Assembly: GCA_002506745.1 (NCBI GenBank)
Contig: DAYE01000052.1
Coordinates: 38,615 to 49,555, forward strand
Origin: Euryarchaeota archaeon UBA33
Lineage (GTDB): Archaea; Thermoplasmatota; E2; DHVEG-1
Direction: 5' to 3'
Length of the DNA stretch: 10,941 nucleotides
Positions 1 to 5,570 of this stretch are shown in pieces. Under the pieces are notes generated by a model. The model made no database searches. It had not been told where the DNA came from and saw only the letters and a list, made by a program, of their open reading frames with translations. Each line of letters begins with the position of its first letter. Positions within the stretch are counted from its first letter, which is position 1. Both the position numbers and the translations under genes were made by a program.

Positions 1-506
1 TCAGGTATGACACCACGTATGGTAGAGATATTTATTATTTCTTTTGCCTCCTCTAAAGATATCCCGGTACATTTGATATACATCGGGTTATGGTACGTGG
101 GGATTCTATGCAATGGTCCCTTCTGTAACAGAGTCAATCGCTCCTTCCAGTCCTTGAAATTTTTTTGTAACGCCTGTTTTATTTTTTTCTGATCTGGTTT
201 GTCTCTCGTGACCGTGATCACCGGCAGATGTGTAGCTTCAGAAAGATCGTCGATATCCACAACATTGAAACCACCGAGGCAGGCGCCGTCTATCATCACC
301 GCTTTAAGTTGTCGTCTATGTCTTGAGTTTTGGATCATCTGTTTACAGATTGTTGTTGCTTCTGTTCCATCAATGGTCACTTGGTTTCGTAAGACGCATT
401 CAAGATATTCACCGCCACGCATCACCACACCGATGACGGTCGTATATTTTTCCTCAAAGGTAAATGGCGCATCGTCTATCCCAAGGATCCGAACCTGTCG
501 TTTCAT
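1..506 (-). CDS. DUF99 family protein, C-terminus cut by window edge
   Basis: The minus strand is open from the ATG at 506-504 to the window edge, giving 168 residues. The N-terminus reads MKRQVRILGIDDAPF, and further in come IDGTEAT, a variant of the DUF99 core (MIDGACLGGFNVVDI), VITVTRD and, at the very end, TIRGVIP. Both the RILGIDD start and the GFNVVDI core are typical of DUF99, a conserved archaeal family of about 180-200 residues with no firmly established function; an endonuclease V-like fold has been proposed. Only some 15-25 residues should be missing. A Shine-Dalgarno AGGAG lies at 524-520, which is 13 nt from this ATG but 5 nt from a three-codon ORF that overlaps the start (listed separately). 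An upstream TATA-like element suggests its own promoter. The family call is firm. The biochemical function is unknown. Confidence 0.88.
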   Translation of the reverse strand, partial: MKRQVRILGIDDAPFTFEEKYTTVIGVVMRGGEYLECVLRNQVTIDGTEATTICKQMIQNSRHRRQLKAVMIDGACLGGFNVVDIDDLSEATHLPVITVTRDKPDQKKIKQALQKNFKDWKERLTLLQKGPLHRIPTYHNPMYIKCTGISLEEAKEIINISTIRGVIP

Positions 507-514
507 TGGAGCAT
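503..514 (-). other. Three-codon upstream mini-ORF overlapping the DUF99 start (ATGA)
   Basis: Seen on the minus strand: AGGAG at 524-520, five bases, then ATG CTC CAA TGA (514-503). The stop overlaps the DUF99 start codon as ATGA. The Shine-Dalgarno spacing is ideal for the mini-ORF and long (13 nt) for DUF99. It may be chance, or a start-stop arrangement that delivers ribosomes to DUF99 by re-initiation. Confidence 0.3.
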
Positions 515-579
515 TACAACTCCTTTTTCGAATAAGAATGTTTCCATGGGTGGTTTTGGATGATGACGTCCTGTTCTTC

Positions 580-612
580 CTGTACTATAATTTACATATT
601 ATATATTATAGA
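580..612 (-). promoter_or_regulatory. TATA-like promoter region for the DUF99 gene
   Basis: On the minus strand this stretch reads as repeated TATA-like motifs (TATAATATATAATATG at 610-595, AAATTATAG at 592-584) in a locally very AT-rich segment. Taking a start point about 25 nt downstream puts the 5' end near 577 or 562, leaving a leader of roughly 55-70 nt. Which box is used cannot be decided by eye. Confidence 0.5.
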
Positions 613-639
613 ACGATGCGTGCAATTTCGGAACGTTCT
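610..639. repeat. Short inverted repeat AGAACG...CGTTCT upstream of the DUF99 TATA element
   Basis: Six-base arms at 610-615 (AGAACG) and 634-639 (CGTTCT) are separated by 18 bases. The right arm is embedded in the palindrome GAACGTTC (631-638). Its position just upstream of the TATA-like element is suitable for an activator or repressor site, but arms this short can arise by chance. Confidence 0.25.
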
Positions 640-649
640 TAATAGACAA

Positions 650-702
650 CAAAAAAAGAATGAGAATTTATGTGGTTTGACAAAAAGATGCTTTTAAAAA
701 AA
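650..702 (-). terminator. T-tract terminator region behind the RAM-domain gene
   Basis: On the minus strand, 44 nt past the RAM-domain stop, there are three T-runs: seven T at 702-696, five T at 686-682, and seven T at 657-651. No strong hairpin is evident, which is typical of archaeal intrinsic termination at oligo-T tracts. The rest of 507-745 holds the DUF99 promoter and no convincing ORF. Confidence 0.45.
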
Positions 703-745
703 CGAAGAGAGATCGCTGTCTTTTGTGCAACCGACCGATGATTTT

Positions 746-979
746 TTAGAACGTCAGACCAGTTAACGTCTTTGTGTCAAGCACGCCGGTGATCGATCGT
801 ATTTTATTAACGATGATGGTGCCGAGCTCCTCGAAATCACTAGCATCGATTTTTGCGATCAGATCATACTCTCCAAACAAGGGGTGTAGTTCGACGATCT
901 GAGGTATTTTTGAGAGCTTATTATAGACTTCATGTTCATGCGCCGGGGCGACATTTATGAGAACAAAACCTATAGCCAT
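746..979 (-). CDS. Stand-alone Lrp/AsnC ligand-binding (RAM) domain protein
   Basis: A 77-residue protein beginning MAIGFVLINVAPAHEHEV, with the RAM-domain sequence FGEYDLIAKIDASDFEEL in the middle and SITGVLDTKTLTGL at the end. This is the C-terminal effector-binding half of Lrp/AsnC regulators; there is no helix-turn-helix. Such stand-alone RAM proteins are common in archaea, form dimers or higher oligomers, bind amino acids, and may modulate full-length Lrp proteins. The frame is open upstream to 1051, but that extension is just lysine-rich A-tract. GGAGG at 991-987, seven bases before the ATG at 979, fixes the start. It lies 80 bp downstream of the zinc-ribbon miniprotein, so the two could share a transcript. 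The nearby PLP-enzyme operon makes an amino-acid-sensing role attractive, but that link is inference. Confidence 0.87.
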   Translation of the reverse strand: MAIGFVLINVAPAHEHEVYNKLSKIPQIVELHPLFGEYDLIAKIDASDFEELGTIIVNKIRSITGVLDTKTLTGLTF

Positions 980-986
980 ATGATAT

Positions 987-991
987 CCTCC
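987..991 (-). promoter_or_regulatory. Ribosome binding site GGAGG deciding the RAM-protein start
   Basis: On the minus strand GGAGG is followed by seven bases and then the ATG at 979-977. This rules against the longer reading that starts at 1051. Confidence 0.75.
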
Positions 992-1059
992 TTTTTCTTT
1001 TTTATTTGTTTTCAACATTGTTTTCATTCTATTTTTATTCTTTCTTTCCATTGTAGAAC

Positions 1060-1182
1060 CTAAGGCTCGACTTCGTCAGTGCTCGCCTGTCCGCTTGCTG
1101 CAAGCTTACAGCTTTCGCAGATGCCTTCCATTTCTTCCTCAGGTTCGAGTTCATCTCCGCAAATAGAGCAATACATTGGCAT
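1060..1182 (-). CDS. 40-residue zinc-ribbon miniprotein
   Basis: A short ORF that reads MPMYCSICGDELEPEEE at its start, followed by a second CxxC knuckle (GICESCK) and a polar tail ending DEVEP. Four cysteines (5, 8, 22, 25) form a CxxC-x13-CxxC zinc-ribbon pattern with a highly acidic loop. Tiny proteins of this type are frequent in archaeal genomes and usually have no known partner. A Met at residue 3 is an alternative start. A purine-rich GAGAGGGA lies a little far upstream (about 8-15 nt), and a good TATA box sits about 60 bp upstream of the ATG, so the gene has plausible expression signals. It precedes the RAM-domain gene in the same direction. Function unknown: it could bind nucleic acid or protein, or simply buffer metal. 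Confidence 0.75.
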   Translation of the reverse strand: MPMYCSICGDELEPEEEMEGICESCKLAASGQASTDEVEP

Positions 1183-1203
1183 AGTATGCCATCCCTCTCA
1201 CTG

Positions 1204-1214
1204 TGTCAATGACA
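1204..1214. repeat. Perfect palindrome TGTCA-A-TGACA near the inferred transcription start
   Basis: Five-base arms are separated by one base. The site lies immediately downstream of the start point expected from the TATA box at 1241-1248 (about 1219). A further GTGTC follows at 1216-1220. The position suits a repressor operator for the zinc-ribbon/RAM transcript; the protein that would bind is unknown. Confidence 0.35.
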
Positions 1215-1238
1215 AGTGTCGCATTGCAATAAGATTAT

Positions 1239-1250
1239 TGTTTATAAAGT
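1239..1250 (-). promoter_or_regulatory. TATA box for the zinc-ribbon/RAM transcription unit
   Basis: On the minus strand the sequence is ACTTTATAAACA, a near-consensus archaeal TATA box preceded by purine-rich GAAAAG that could serve as the BRE. A start point about 25 nt downstream would be near 1219, giving a leader of about 37 nt to the ATG at 1182. Confidence 0.6.
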
Positions 1251-1276
1251 CTTTTCTTCACATCTTGTGCCGTTGA

Positions 1277-1493
1277 TATTAATAATTTTTTATTTTTTTT
1301 TTGCAGTTTTATCATTCTCCAATCTTTAAAAATTTTTGTAAAAATGAGTTATCATTTTTTTTATACAACCATCACACATATTTTTTTTGAAAAAAATTTC
1401 ATGATGAATCATCGTCAGTTACAATAAATTTTAATACATGTTTTTTAATACGGAGTACATAGTGAGTCATTTTATAATGAAAGGGATAACGAC
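1277..1493. other. AT-rich divergent intergenic region without a gene
   Basis: The gap between the divergent genes (1183-1493) contains long T-tracts (1286-1302, 1356-1362, 1381-1388), short palindromes such as ATGAT-GA-ATCAT (1401-1412), and promoter elements on both sides. I found no convincing ORF or structured RNA on either strand. Confidence 0.6.
1426..1480 (+). promoter_or_regulatory. Candidate promoter of the three-gene operon with tandem TTTTAATAC
   Basis: TTTTAATAC occurs twice in direct orientation (1429-1437 and 1443-1451), and a third TATA-like TTTTATAATG lies at 1470-1479. The first two would give leaders of roughly 20-36 nt; the third would be nearly leaderless. AAGGG at 1481-1485 is a weak Shine-Dalgarno for the ATG at 1494. 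The exact promoter cannot be chosen by eye. Confidence 0.4.
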
Positions 1494-2471
1494 ATGGATT
1501 TGATGGGCCTTCAAACTGAAGATGAGCCCCCACCTCTCAATGGTGTTGGAGATACTCTTTTTTCTCGAGCCAGAAATCTTGAGCGTGCGATTGGTTTTGG
1601 AAACATCTTCTTAAAATTCGAGGGTGGCAACCCGACTGGGACGCAGAAAGATAGAATCTCGCAGTATCACGTAAAAAAAGCAATGCAACAAGGGTACGAT
1701 ACCATAACGGTGGGAACCTGCGGGAACTACGGCGTATCGCTTGCGTATTTCGCGAAACTCGCGGGTCTGAAAGCAAAAATTCTGATTCCTGAGCAGTACT
1801 ATGTCGCACCAAAACGAAAAGAAGAACTGCAAAGCATGGACGCGGAAATTCTTACGATTGATGGAAAATACGAGGATGCCGTCGAAGAAAGTAGACGACT
1901 CTCACGCATGGAGCATGTGTACGATGCAAACCCGGGGAATGGGAACGAGGGATGGCGCGGGTATATGTCCATTGCATACGAGATCTATCACCAGCTCGGT
2001 CGGACACCGACCGCAGTCGCCGCACCAGTCGGCAATGGAACGACACTCGTTGGGATTTATCACGGATTCAAGAATTTGCTTGACCACAATATCATCGATC
2101 ACATGCCTTACCTTGTCGGCGCATCAACACCCGGGGGAAACCCCATCATCAAAAGCTTCAAAACAGGTGCTTCGAAAACCGAAGACCTCCAGCCTGCAGA
2201 AATCAAAGAAAGCAGCATCAACGAACCACTCATCGCATACCATTCCTATGATGGTGATGACGCACTGCATGCGATTTATGAGACCAACGGCTGGGCAGAT
2301 TATGCGTCCGATTCCTGCATGATGAAATTCCATACACTGCTACGGGATTTGGAAGGACTCAACGTGCTTCCCGCATCAGCAAGCCCAATTGAAGCACTCA
2401 TCAAATTCAAAGAACATCGAGTCCTCAACAGTGATTATGTGATTGTTCTCACGGGGAGAAAATTTAGGTAA
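1494..2471 (+). CDS. PLP-dependent fold-type II enzyme, threonine-synthase-like
   Basis: A 325-residue protein. NPTGTQKDR carries the presumed PLP-binding lysine (K52); GTCGNYG (74-80) occupies the place of the S-G-N-x-G loop that contacts the cofactor; VGNGTTLVG (179-187) is the glycine-rich phosphate-binding loop; and the C-terminus VLTGRKF matches the end of threonine synthases. The protein lacks the N-terminal zinc-binding extension of typical archaeal threonine synthases and has Q before the lysine where F is usual, so it is probably a specialised paralogue rather than the housekeeping enzyme. Known activities in this fold include beta/gamma-replacement, ammonia-lyase and racemase reactions; the actual substrate is unknown. 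It is the first gene of a tight plus-strand operon, 26 nt before the DUF1611 gene, which suggests it makes or consumes an amino acid handled by the next two proteins. The start has only a weak AAGGG site. Confidence 0.85.
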   Translation: MDLMGLQTEDEPPPLNGVGDTLFSRARNLERAIGFGNIFLKFEGGNPTGTQKDRISQYHVKKAMQQGYDTITVGTCGNYGVSLAYFAKLAGLKAKILIPEQYYVAPKRKEELQSMDAEILTIDGKYEDAVEESRRLSRMEHVYDANPGNGNEGWRGYMSIAYEIYHQLGRTPTAVAAPVGNGTTLVGIYHGFKNLLDHNIIDHMPYLVGASTPGGNPIIKSFKTGASKTEDLQPAEIKESSINEPLIAYHSYDGDDALHAIYETNGWADYASDSCMMKFHTLLRDLEGLNVLPASASPIEALIKFKEHRVLNSDYVIVLTGRKFR

Positions 2472-2497
2472 CGATTCTACCACGGATTGATTTCTTT

Positions 2498-3553
2498 ATG
2501 GCAAAGATGCGTGCGCTGGTCTATGCAGATCGCTTGTACAATTGTGCAGATGGGAAGACTGCCCACGGGCTTGTCCGGTTCAGTAAAAAATTCGACATCG
2601 TCTGCGTCGTCGACTCAACACTACCAGTCGGCGATGCCGCAGAATTCTTGGATGGGCAAAAAAAAGAAATACCTTTGTCGAACAACCTTGGTGATGCGTT
2701 CGCATCAACACAACCAGACACATTCATCATCGGTGCGGTATCCGAAGGTGGCGTACTACCAGAAGGATACGATACAGCAGTAGACTGGGCGTTGTCCAAA
2801 GGACTGAATGTGATTTCTGGTCTCCATGAATTTCTCTCAGACGATCCACGATTCATCAAACGCGCAGCAGAGCATCACTGCACAATCACGGACGTTCGGA
2901 AGATCTTCCGTGACCACAAGCGATTCTACACCGGTGAAATAACAAAGGTGCCCTCGATGCGCATCGCCCTCATCGGAACCGATTCAGCGGTCGGAAAACG
3001 AACCCTTGCGGTCTTGCTCGTTAAGGAATTACAGAAACGCGGAAGAACCGCAGACATGATCTTCACCGGACAGACCGGCTGGCTGCAAGGCTGGCCACAT
3101 GGCGTGGTCTTAGACGCGATGATCAACGATTTCGTCTCAGGGGGAATTGAAGGGGCAATCCTTGACTCATGGAATGATCTCCACCCAGAATTCATGATCA
3201 TCGAAGGACAAGGAAGCCTGGTCCATCCGTTCTTCCCGGGTGGCTTTGAGATCTTAGCAGCAGGTCAGGTACAAGGATTCATCTTAGTTGACGCACCCAA
3301 ACGACCGCACCTTGATGGATTTCCAGGATACCCCATGCCAGATCCAAAACGCGTGGTACGAATTGCTGAGATGCTTACCGAAAAAAAACTCATTGGTGTT
3401 GGCATAAACCATGAGAAGATGAACACTTCCGATATCACTCGTGCAAAAAAAATGTATCAAAAGATGTTCAAGGTCCCCGTAGCAGAACCACTCTCAGAAG
3501 GTGTTGAGATTCTCGTCGATGCGCTGGAGGCGATGTCCCATGGTAAAAAATAA
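2498..3553 (+). CDS. DUF1611 P-loop protein, similar to D-glutamate N-acetyltransferase DgcN
   Basis: A 351-residue protein with the two-part DUF1611 layout. The N-terminal domain contains ALVYADRLYNCADGKTAHGL, close to the usual DUF1611 opening. The C-terminal domain has a Walker A-type loop GTDSAVGKRT (160-169), FTGQTGW (around 190-195), EGQGSLVHP (236-244) and VDAPKRPH. In bacteria, DgcN of this family N-acetylates D-glutamate and works with an epimerase (DgcA) that returns the product to the L series. That exact activity here is inference from family membership. Its neighbours, a PLP enzyme upstream and a PP-loop protein overlapping by 14 bp downstream, make an amino-acid pathway likely. 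There is no strong Shine-Dalgarno before 2498; ATG at 2507 is an alternative start only three codons on. The family call is strong, the reaction uncertain. Confidence 0.82.
   Translation: MAKMRALVYADRLYNCADGKTAHGLVRFSKKFDIVCVVDSTLPVGDAAEFLDGQKKEIPLSNNLGDAFASTQPDTFIIGAVSEGGVLPEGYDTAVDWALSKGLNVISGLHEFLSDDPRFIKRAAEHHCTITDVRKIFRDHKRFYTGEITKVPSMRIALIGTDSAVGKRTLAVLLVKELQKRGRTADMIFTGQTGWLQGWPHGVVLDAMINDFVSGGIEGAILDSWNDLHPEFMIIEGQGSLVHPFFPGGFEILAAGQVQGFILVDAPKRPHLDGFPGYPMPDPKRVVRIAEMLTEKKLIGVGINHEKMNTSDITRAKKMYQKMFKVPVAEPLSEGVEILVDALEAMSHGKK
3526..3530 (+). promoter_or_regulatory. Ribosome binding site GGAGG inside the DUF1611 gene
   Basis: GGAGG lies nine bases before the ATG at 3540, inside the 3' end of the DUF1611 gene. 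It selects this start over the upstream in-frame ATGs at 3501 and 3519 and implies translational coupling. Confidence 0.65.
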
Positions 3554-5003
3554 TCTTTTGTGCCTTTCATCGATTTCGCTTTCAGATTTAGTCATCGAGA
3601 AGAACACAGCCTGGGCAGAGATCATCACCACAGAACTTGATAGCACAAAAAGTCGTTTCAAACTCATGAACAAATATGAGGACGACCTACAAGAAGTTCA
3701 TCTGCCGTTGCTTCGACTTGCGTTCTGCATGCCGTTGCTCAACTACAGCCTCTTTTCAAAAAGAATCCAGTTGAATTTCTCAATAAGCAAGGCGGATCTT
3801 TCGTTGCTCAATGACCTGAATATAGTCTTTAGTCGCGATATCTTCGTCAATAAAATAGCAGAAGGAACCAACCCCTACATCCTCCCAGAATTTTTCCCGG
3901 ATCCCGAGAAAATAAAACCAAATGATGGAAATCCTAAGGCAGTCATTCAACCAATACAAATCACTGATGATGTGTCAATCACTAAGAGTATGGATGCCAT
4001 GAGATCAGGAGTCCTTTCAAGCGGAGGGAAAGACAGCCTGCTGACGTACGGGTTACTCAAAGAACTGGGTTCAACCGTGTATCCGTTATATATGAATGAG
4101 AGTGGTGGTCATTGGAGGACTGCGCTGACCGCATATCAGTATCATAAAAAAATTGAGTCAAACACGCAGCGGGTATGGACGAACGTCGACCGGTTCTATA
4201 GTTTCATGCTTGATCATCTGCGGTTCATACGACCGGATCATCGAAAGATATGGCATGATACCTATCCGATACGGTTGTGTATCTTCCCGTTCTATGTGTT
4301 CAGCTTACTACCGATTTTTGTTGATGAACGAATCGGGAATTTATTATTAGGCAGTGAGTTTGACGATCTACGTTATGAAATCCAATACAAGGGAATCAAA
4401 CATTACTTTGGAGTCTATGATCAACACCAGGATTATGATGTGAGGATGAATCAATGGTACGAGAAACGAATCCCTGGTCTCTATCAATGGTCTGCATTGC
4501 GGAACATCTCCGGTCTTGTCGACCAGAACATCCTGGTTCGTCGGTATCCAGCGCTTGCGAAGCTGCAGCGCTCCTGCCATTCCTGCCATATCAAAAACAG
4601 TGTGGTGTACCCATGTGGGATGTGTTCGAAATGCCTCGGGATTCTATTGTATCTTTTGGCGAAAGACCTCGATCCAACCCTTATGAAGTATCAGCGTAAA
4701 GACATCGAAGAGTTCTATACAAATGTTGGAGCTTCATCTCTGAAGCTTGATAAGGACGAGAAGGATCAGTCGTTTTTCTTGCTCAAACAAAAAGACGCGA
4801 TACCTAAAGTACAGTACGTGGACCATGTTGAAAAAATCCATGTCCATACATCCACGTGTGACCCCCGTCTCTATCCGAAGCAATTCCGGAATGGTTTACT
4901 CAAGATCCTTGAGGAATATACCACAGGTTATTGTATATTAAAGAATGAGAAATGGGTGCCTACTAATAAATGGCAAGAGCAGGCCGCTACCATAGTTCCT
5001 TAA
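3540..5003 (+). CDS. PP-loop ATPase with QueC-like zinc cluster, candidate MurL-type epimerase
   Basis: A 487-residue protein. The PP-loop SSGGKDS (160-166) marks it as an ATP pyrophosphatase/adenylating enzyme of the HUP superfamily. Near the C-terminal third, CHSCHIKNSVVYPCGMCSKC (346-365) resembles the zinc-binding cysteine cluster of QueC (CY...PCGxCxxC). The N-terminal 150 residues look like a separate domain that I do not recognise. MurL, the UDP-MurNAc-L-Ala-L-Glu epimerase, spends ATP to AMP and PPi while epimerising a terminal glutamate. A PP-loop protein of similar size next to a DgcN-like gene makes a MurL-like role on an N-acyl-glutamate plausible, but I could not verify homology to MurL. 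Alternatives are an ATP-dependent amidating, thiolating or peptide-bond-forming enzyme. It overlaps DUF1611 by 14 bp, and its 3' end overlaps the convergent GNAT gene by 17 bp. Confidence 0.8.
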   Translation: MVKNNLLCLSSISLSDLVIEKNTAWAEIITTELDSTKSRFKLMNKYEDDLQEVHLPLLRLAFCMPLLNYSLFSKRIQLNFSISKADLSLLNDLNIVFSRDIFVNKIAEGTNPYILPEFFPDPEKIKPNDGNPKAVIQPIQITDDVSITKSMDAMRSGVLSSGGKDSLLTYGLLKELGSTVYPLYMNESGGHWRTALTAYQYHKKIESNTQRVWTNVDRFYSFMLDHLRFIRPDHRKIWHDTYPIRLCIFPFYVFSLLPIFVDERIGNLLLGSEFDDLRYEIQYKGIKHYFGVYDQHQDYDVRMNQWYEKRIPGLYQWSALRNISGLVDQNILVRRYPALAKLQRSCHSCHIKNSVVYPCGMCSKCLGILLYLLAKDLDPTLMKYQRKDIEEFYTNVGASSLKLDKDEKDQSFFLLKQKDAIPKVQYVDHVEKIHVHTSTCDPRLYPKQFRNGLLKILEEYTTGYCILKNEKWVPTNKWQEQAATIVP

Positions 5004-5457
5004 TCATTCGGTATGCGTCACGGCAGCCTTCGTGGTCATAGTGGTAATATTTTTTTAGCACCATGGAATTTTGAAACCCTGCGTTTTCGTAGAGTTGTAT
5101 CGCAGCTTGATTGGTGATAGCGACCTCCAGTCTGATTTTTTGAATTCCTTTTTTCCTCAAAAGTTCTTCCGCAGCTGAAAGTAATCGGCGGCCGATACCT
5201 TTCTTTCGGAATACGGGATCAACATTGATGGTTTCGATGCCAGCTACAATGGTCCCTCTGCGATAAAGGATGATAAGAAATCCTCGTACGAGTGCATCTG
5301 TTGTCTCAACAAGGACGGAGCTGTTGGCTTTAGTGAGTAGATAACGGAGCTGCCGTTTTGAATAGGCGTGTTCTCTGGGGAAACAGAGGTTCTCAAGTTC
5401 CACGATTCGTTCGAAATCATCAGGTGTTGCGGTTCTGATACGAGCGGTGTGCGGCAT
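4987..5457 (-). CDS. GNAT N-acetyltransferase, RimI-like
   Basis: A 156-residue protein with a complete GNAT core: the N-terminal IRTATPDDFERIVELE, the strand INVDPVFRKKGIGRRLL carrying the acetyl-CoA pyrophosphate-binding motif (R84-K-K-G-I-G89), and LEVAITNQAAIQLYENAGF (110-128), the motif B pattern of RimI-type enzymes. The RimI family acetylates protein N-termini, and archaeal members have relaxed specificity, but small-molecule acetyltransferases share this sequence pattern, so the substrate is open. It starts at the ATG at 5457 with no Shine-Dalgarno and a poor TATA-like element just upstream, suggesting a leaderless or near-leaderless transcript. It is divergent from copA and convergent with the PP-loop gene, so it is not co-transcribed with either; any functional link to them is unproven. 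Confidence 0.85.
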   Translation of the reverse strand: MPHTARIRTATPDDFERIVELENLCFPREHAYSKRQLRYLLTKANSSVLVETTDALVRGFLIILYRRGTIVAGIETINVDPVFRKKGIGRRLLSAAEELLRKKGIQKIRLEVAITNQAAIQLYENAGFQNSMVLKKYYHYDHEGCRDAYRMIKELW

Positions 5458-5480
5458 AGTGGTAGAGTACGCGAATCAGT

Positions 5481-5497
5481 TCAAATAGTTTTTTTCC
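5481..5497 (-). promoter_or_regulatory. Weak TATA-like element for the GNAT gene
   Basis: On the minus strand AAAAAAACTATTTGA lies 24-40 nt upstream of the ATG at 5457. With the usual spacing, transcription would begin within a few bases of the start codon, in line with the missing ribosome binding site. Confidence 0.3.
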
Positions 5498-5515
5498 TTT
5501 GAGGTGCTACGCAGA

Positions 5516-5531
5516 GATTTTTTTATATAGT
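5516..5531 (+). promoter_or_regulatory. TATA box of the copA-YHS operon
   Basis: The plus strand carries GATTTTTTTATATAG (5516-5530), a good archaeal TATA element. A start point near 5550 would leave a leader of about 20 nt holding the AGGGAG ribosome binding site (5558-5563). No palindromic operator of a copper repressor is obvious between TATA box and start codon. Confidence 0.55.
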
Positions 5532-5570
5532 GAATCATGTATCGTCCATAACAGCCCAGGGAGCAGATGT

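Noticed and set aside
199..642. Long plus-strand ORF over the left edge
   Set aside because: It lies antisense to the DUF99 gene, whose conserved motifs are on the minus strand; the plus-strand translation shows no recognisable domain.
980..1051. N-terminal extension of the RAM-domain protein
   Set aside because: The extra 24 residues come from an A-rich leader, and a GGAGG site with proper spacing precedes the internal ATG at 979.
1079..1276. Plus-strand ORF of 65 residues
   Set aside because: It is the shadow of the zinc-ribbon miniprotein on the opposite strand, which has the CxxC/CxxC pattern and a TATA box.
1286..1388. T-tracts as a plus-strand terminator
   Set aside because: No plus-strand gene ends upstream; the tracts more likely reflect the AT-rich promoter region between divergent genes.
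5499..5570. Longer CopA starting at a TTG
   Set aside because: The extension contains the TATA box and the ribosome binding site of the ATG at 5571, and it does not resemble CopA N-termini.
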